Shown here piece by piece: positions 60,026 to 64,000 of a stretch of DNA of 64,000 nt. The notes beneath the pieces were generated by a model. It made no database searches. It was given only the letters and a program-made list of their open reading frames with translations, and had not been told where the DNA came from. Source of the stretch: Streptomyces zaomyceticus (GTDB lineage: Bacteria > Actinomycetota > Actinomycetes > Streptomycetales > Streptomycetaceae); the NCBI RefSeq assembly GCF_014656215.1, contig NZ_BNBZ01000003.1, forward strand, positions 398,779-462,778. Reading direction: 5' to 3'. Both the position numbers and the translations under genes were made by a program. Within the stretch, counting starts at the first letter, position 1. Each line of letters begins with the position of its first letter.

Positions 60026-61534
60026 GTGACTGCTCTCACTCTCAGCACTGCCGGCGCGGCGACGCTGCGCGCCGACGCCCTCGTCGTCGGCGTCGCGAAG
60101 TCCGGGAAGACGCTGGTCGTCGCCCCGGGCGCCGAGGCCGTCGACAAGGCCTTCGACGGCCGGCTCGCCGCCGTCCTGGAGACGCTGGGCGCCTCGGGCG
60201 CCGAGGGTGAGGCGACCAAGCTGCCCGCCCCCGCCGGCCTCAAGGCTCCCGTCGTCCTCGCCGTCGGCCTGGGCTCCGCCCCCGAGGACGGCGAGTCCTA
60301 CGCCGCGGAGACCCTGCGGCGCGCCGCCGGTACCGCCGCCCGCACCCTGACCGGTGCGAAGAAGGCCGCGTTCGCGCTGCCGGTCGCCGACCCCGAGGAC
60401 ATCTCCGCGATCGCGGAGGGCGCCCTGCTCGGCGCGTACGCGTACACCGTGTACCAGGAGGCCGGCAAGGACGCGAAGAAGCCGCTGGGCGAGGTCGCCC
60501 TGCTCGGCGCCAAGCCGCGCGACAAGGCCCACAAGGCCGCCGCCGAGCGCGCCCTGGCCGTGGCCGAGGAGATCAACCGCGCCCGCGACCTGATCAACAT
60601 GCCGCCGAACGACCTGACGCCGGCCGCCTTCGCCGCCGCCGCCCAGGCCGCCGGCAAGGAGCACGGCCTCAAGGTCCAGGTCCTCGACGAGAAGGCGCTC
60701 GCCAAGGGCGGCTACGGCGGCATCCTCGGCGTCGGCGTCGGCTCGGACAACCCGCCGCGGCTGGTCCGGATCGCCTACACCCACTCGAAGGCGGAGAAGA
60801 CCCTCGCCCTGGTCGGCAAGGGCATCACCTACGACTCCGGCGGCATCTCCCTGAAGCCGGCCGGCCACAACGAGACGATGAAGTGCGACATGAGCGGCGC
60901 CGCCGCCGTGTTCTCCACCGTCGTCGCCGCGGCCCGCCTCGGCCTCGAGGTCAACGTCACGGGCTGGCTCGCCCTCGCGGAGAACATGCCGTCCGGCTCC
61001 GCCACCCGCCCGGGTGACGTCCTGCGCATGTACAGCGGCAAGACCGTCGAGGTCCTGAACACCGACGCCGAGGGCCGTCTCGTCCTGGCCGACGCGCTGA
61101 CCAGGGCCTCCGAGGAGCACCCGGACGCGATCGTCGACGTGGCGACCCTGACCGGCGCCATGGTCCTGGCGCTCGGCAACCGCACCTTCGGCATCATGGC
61201 CAACGACGACGACTACCGCTCGGCTATCCACGAGATCGCCGACGAGGTCGGCGAGCAGTCCTGGCCGATGCCGCTCCCCTCGGATCTGCGCAAGGGCATG
61301 GACTCCCCCACCGCCGACATCGCCAACATGGGCGAGCGGATGGGCGGCGGCCTGGTCGCCGGTCTCTTCCTCCAGGAGTTCGTGGGCGAGGGCATCACCT
61401 GGGCCCACCTGGACATCGCGGGCCCGGCCTTCCACGAGGGCGCCCCGTACGGCTACACGCCCAAGGGCGGCACCGGCTCCTCGGTCCGCACCCTGGTGAA
61501 GCTGGCGGAGCGCACGGCGGCCGGCGAGCTCTGA
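60026..61534 (+). CDS. pepA: Leucyl aminopeptidase (cytosol aminopeptidase, M17)
   Basis: This 502-residue M17 enzyme removes N-terminal residues from peptides using two metal ions. It has LVGKGITYDSGGISLKP (Lys and Asp ligands), MKCDMSGAAAVF, and the family signature NTDAEGRLVLADAL. The GTG at 60026 has only a distant GAAGCGAG. PepA proteins can also bind DNA at multimer sites; this is not shown here. The M. tuberculosis equivalent is pepB (Rv2213). Confidence 0.96.
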   Translation: MTALTLSTAGAATLRADALVVGVAKSGKTLVVAPGAEAVDKAFDGRLAAVLETLGASGAEGEATKLPAPAGLKAPVVLAVGLGSAPEDGESYAAETLRRAAGTAARTLTGAKKAAFALPVADPEDISAIAEGALLGAYAYTVYQEAGKDAKKPLGEVALLGAKPRDKAHKAAAERALAVAEEINRARDLINMPPNDLTPAAFAAAAQAAGKEHGLKVQVLDEKALAKGGYGGILGVGVGSDNPPRLVRIAYTHSKAEKTLALVGKGITYDSGGISLKPAGHNETMKCDMSGAAAVFSTVVAAARLGLEVNVTGWLALAENMPSGSATRPGDVLRMYSGKTVEVLNTDAEGRLVLADALTRASEEHPDAIVDVATLTGAMVLALGNRTFGIMANDDDYRSAIHEIADEVGEQSWPMPLPSDLRKGMDSPTADIANMGERMGGGLVAGLFLQEFVGEGITWAHLDIAGPAFHEGAPYGYTPKGGTGSSVRTLVKLAERTAAGEL

Positions 61535-61545
61535 GCAGTGGTGTG

Positions 61546-61587
61546 ACGGTACGGCCCCGAGGACTCCGGTCCCCGGGGCCGTACCGT
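61546..61587 (+). terminator. Terminator after pepA
   Basis: A 14-bp perfect stem pairs 61546-61559 with 61574-61587 around a 14-nt loop that can itself pair partly. The rest of the 291-bp gap to lpdA shows no gene. Confidence 0.85.
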
Positions 61588-61825
61588 TCGCACGCCGTCA
61601 CCCACGACGAAATCCGTACGTTCGCACGCGCCGATTACTCCCGCGTACGGACGATCCGCCGATCTCACACACCGGCCCCGCGTCCCGCCATCCGTCAACA
61701 AGTGCGAAGATGGGTTCTCGGCAGGACAGGGCCCCCACCACAGGGCCGAAAATAAGCGGCCGAACACCAGCCGCCGCCCGGTCATCGAGGACCGGCGACG
61801 AGCGCACATGCATGGAGGACGTGAC

Positions 61826-63214
61826 GTGGCGAACGACGCCAGCACCGTTTTCGACCTAGTGATCCTCGGCGGCGGTAGCGGCGGTTACGCCGCGGCGCTG
61901 CGCGGAGCGCAGCTGGGCCTGGACGTCGCACTGATCGAGAAGAACAAGCTCGGCGGCACCTGCCTGCACAACGGCTGCATCCCGACGAAGGCCCTGCTCC
62001 ACGCCGGTGAGGTCGCCGACCAGACCCGCGAGGCGGAGCAGTTCGGTGTCAAGGCCTCTTTCGAGGGCATCGACATCAAGGCCGTGCACAAGTACAAGGA
62101 CGACGTGATCTCGGGCCTGTACAAGGGTCTGCAGGGTCTCGTCGCCTCCCGCAAGGTGACCTACATCGAGGGCACCGGCCACCTGTCCTCCCCGACCTCC
62201 GTCGACGTCGACGGTCGTCGTGTCGAGGGCCGTCACATCCTCCTGGCCACCGGTTCCGTGCCGAAGTCCCTCCCCGGCCTGGAGATCGACGGCAACCGGA
62301 TCATCTCCTCGGACCACGCGCTGACCCTGGACCGGGTCCCGGAGTCCGCGATCATCCTGGGCGGCGGCGTCATCGGCGTCGAGTTCGCCTCGGCATGGAA
62401 GTCCTTCGGCACCGACGTCACGGTGATCGAGGGCCTGAAGCACCTCGTCCCCGTCGAGGACGAGAACAGCTCGAAGCTTCTTGAGCGCGCGTTCCGCAAG
62501 CGCGGCATCAAGTTCAACCTCGGCACCTTCTTCCAGTCCGCCGAGTACACCGACAACGGCGTCAAGGTGACCCTGGCCGACGGCAAGACCTTCGAGGCCG
62601 AGGTGCTGCTGGTCGCCATCGGCCGCGGCCCGGTCTCCGCCGGTCTCGGTTACGAGGAGCAGGGCGTCGCGATGGACCGCGGCTACGTCCTGGTCGACGA
62701 GTACATGCGTACCAACGTGCCGACGATCTCGGCCGTGGGCGACCTCGTCCCGACGCTCCAGCTCGCGCACGTCGGCTTCGCCGAGGGCATCCTCGTCGCG
62801 GAGCGGCTGGCCGGCCTGAAGGCCGTCCCGATCGACTACGACGGCGTGCCCCGGGTGACGTACTGCCACCCCGAGGTCGCCTCCGTCGGCATCACCGAGG
62901 CCAAGGCCAAGGAGATCTACGGCGCGGACAAGGTCGTCGCCCTGAAGTACAACCTCGCGGGCAACGGCAAGAGCAAGATCCTCAAGACCGCGGGCGAGAT
63001 CAAGCTCGTCCAGGTCAAGGACGGTGCCGTGGTCGGCGTCCACATGGTCGGTGACCGCATGGGCGAGCAGGTCGGCGAAGCGCAGCTGATCTACAACTGG
63101 GAGGCGCTGCCGGCCGAGGTCGCGCAGCTCATCCACGCCCACCCGACGCAGAACGAGGCGCTCGGCGAGGCCCACCTGGCCCTGGCCGGCAAGCCTCTGC
63201 ACTCCCACGACTGA
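61826..63214 (+). CDS. lpdA: Dihydrolipoyl dehydrogenase (E3)
   Basis: This 462-residue FAD enzyme reoxidises dihydrolipoamide in 2-oxo-acid dehydrogenase complexes. It has [23 protein letters not shown] (FAD), the redox disulfide [31 protein letters not shown] (NAD), and the C-terminal catalytic HAHPTQNE. The GTG at 61826 is preceded by GGAGG, 7 nt away. It is followed by the E2 gene after 62 bp, so the pair supplies the 2-oxoglutarate dehydrogenase complex. Confidence 0.97.
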   Translation: MANDASTVFDLVILGGGSGGYAAALRGAQLGLDVALIEKNKLGGTCLHNGCIPTKALLHAGEVADQTREAEQFGVKASFEGIDIKAVHKYKDDVISGLYKGLQGLVASRKVTYIEGTGHLSSPTSVDVDGRRVEGRHILLATGSVPKSLPGLEIDGNRIISSDHALTLDRVPESAIILGGGVIGVEFASAWKSFGTDVTVIEGLKHLVPVEDENSSKLLERAFRKRGIKFNLGTFFQSAEYTDNGVKVTLADGKTFEAEVLLVAIGRGPVSAGLGYEEQGVAMDRGYVLVDEYMRTNVPTISAVGDLVPTLQLAHVGFAEGILVAERLAGLKAVPIDYDGVPRVTYCHPEVASVGITEAKAKEIYGADKVVALKYNLAGNGKSKILKTAGEIKLVQVKDGAVVGVHMVGDRMGEQVGEAQLIYNWEALPAEVAQLIHAHPTQNEALGEAHLALAGKPLHSHD

Positions 63215-63276
63215 CGCTGACGTCATCACAGGGCGCGACGACCACTTCCCGCAATTCGTTAGGAGCAACTGAAACC

Positions 63277-64000
<724 letters not shown>

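Overview
This window is a stretch of Streptomyces (actinobacterial) chromosome. The base composition is very GC-rich, genes start with ATG, GTG or TTG and have strongly GC-biased third positions, and neighbouring genes often share 4-bp ATGA, GTGA or TTGA stop/start overlaps. The gene set is typical of the Streptomyces core: a cytochrome bc-aa3 respiratory branch, PimB-type mannosyltransferase, PspA, cobalamin salvage, and a 2-oxoglutarate dehydrogenase E2 with two lipoyl domains. The gene order also follows a segment I know from Mycobacterium tuberculosis (about Rv2184c to Rv2215), so most of the window is conserved backbone.

Layout. 1-9.9 kb: ArsA-type ATPase (cut by the left edge), a non-coding modular repeat, SRPBCC protein, metallophosphoesterase, long-chain acyl-CoA ligase, small lipoprotein, PimB-like and GT87 glycosyltransferases, and a divergent MATE exporter/PadR pair. 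9.9-16.5 kb: lipoprotein with a zinc-protease motif, two tandem NlpC/P60 hydrolases, NYN-domain protein, zinc-ribbon protein, rhomboid protease coupled to an Lrp-like sensor domain. 16.6-19.5 kb: a cysteine-desulfurase-like enzyme under a SAM-IV riboswitch with its own terminator, then trpD. 19.6-28.9 kb: qcrB-qcrA-qcrC-ctaE and ctaF-ctaD-ctaC, separated by a receiver-like protein and an L,D-transpeptidase. 29.3-36.3 kb: cysteine desulfurase-TusA fusion, a second inverted copy of the modular repeat, adenosine kinase, membrane-anchored hypothetical, erpA and nadA. 36.3-45.8 kb: RND permease with a two-component system, pspA and PspAA, DUF3043 protein, methyltransferase, HtrA-like lipoprotein protease. 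45.9-53.1 kb: a 26-bp tandem repeat array, cobU/cobT/cobS, and a lysyl-phosphatidylglycerol synthase-like protein coupled to a rhomboid-like protein.

53.1-59.7 kb is the most interesting part: a tight five-gene minus-strand operon encoding a secreted polysaccharide deacetylase, a PelF-type glycosyltransferase, a polytopic membrane protein, a spherulin-4 family protein and a GH114 lipoprotein. This combination resembles the bacterial Pel and fungal galactosaminogalactan (GAG) loci and suggests a cationic galactosamine-rich exopolysaccharide. It sits between cobS and pepA and interrupts the conserved backbone. 60.0-64.0 kb: leucyl aminopeptidase, dihydrolipoyl dehydrogenase and sucB (cut by the right edge).

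Several genes lack a Shine-Dalgarno sequence but have a -10-like hexamer 6-8 nt before the start codon, which suggests leaderless mRNAs. Convergent genes are separated by long perfect hairpins. I saw no rRNA, tRNA, CRISPR array, insertion sequence or prophage.
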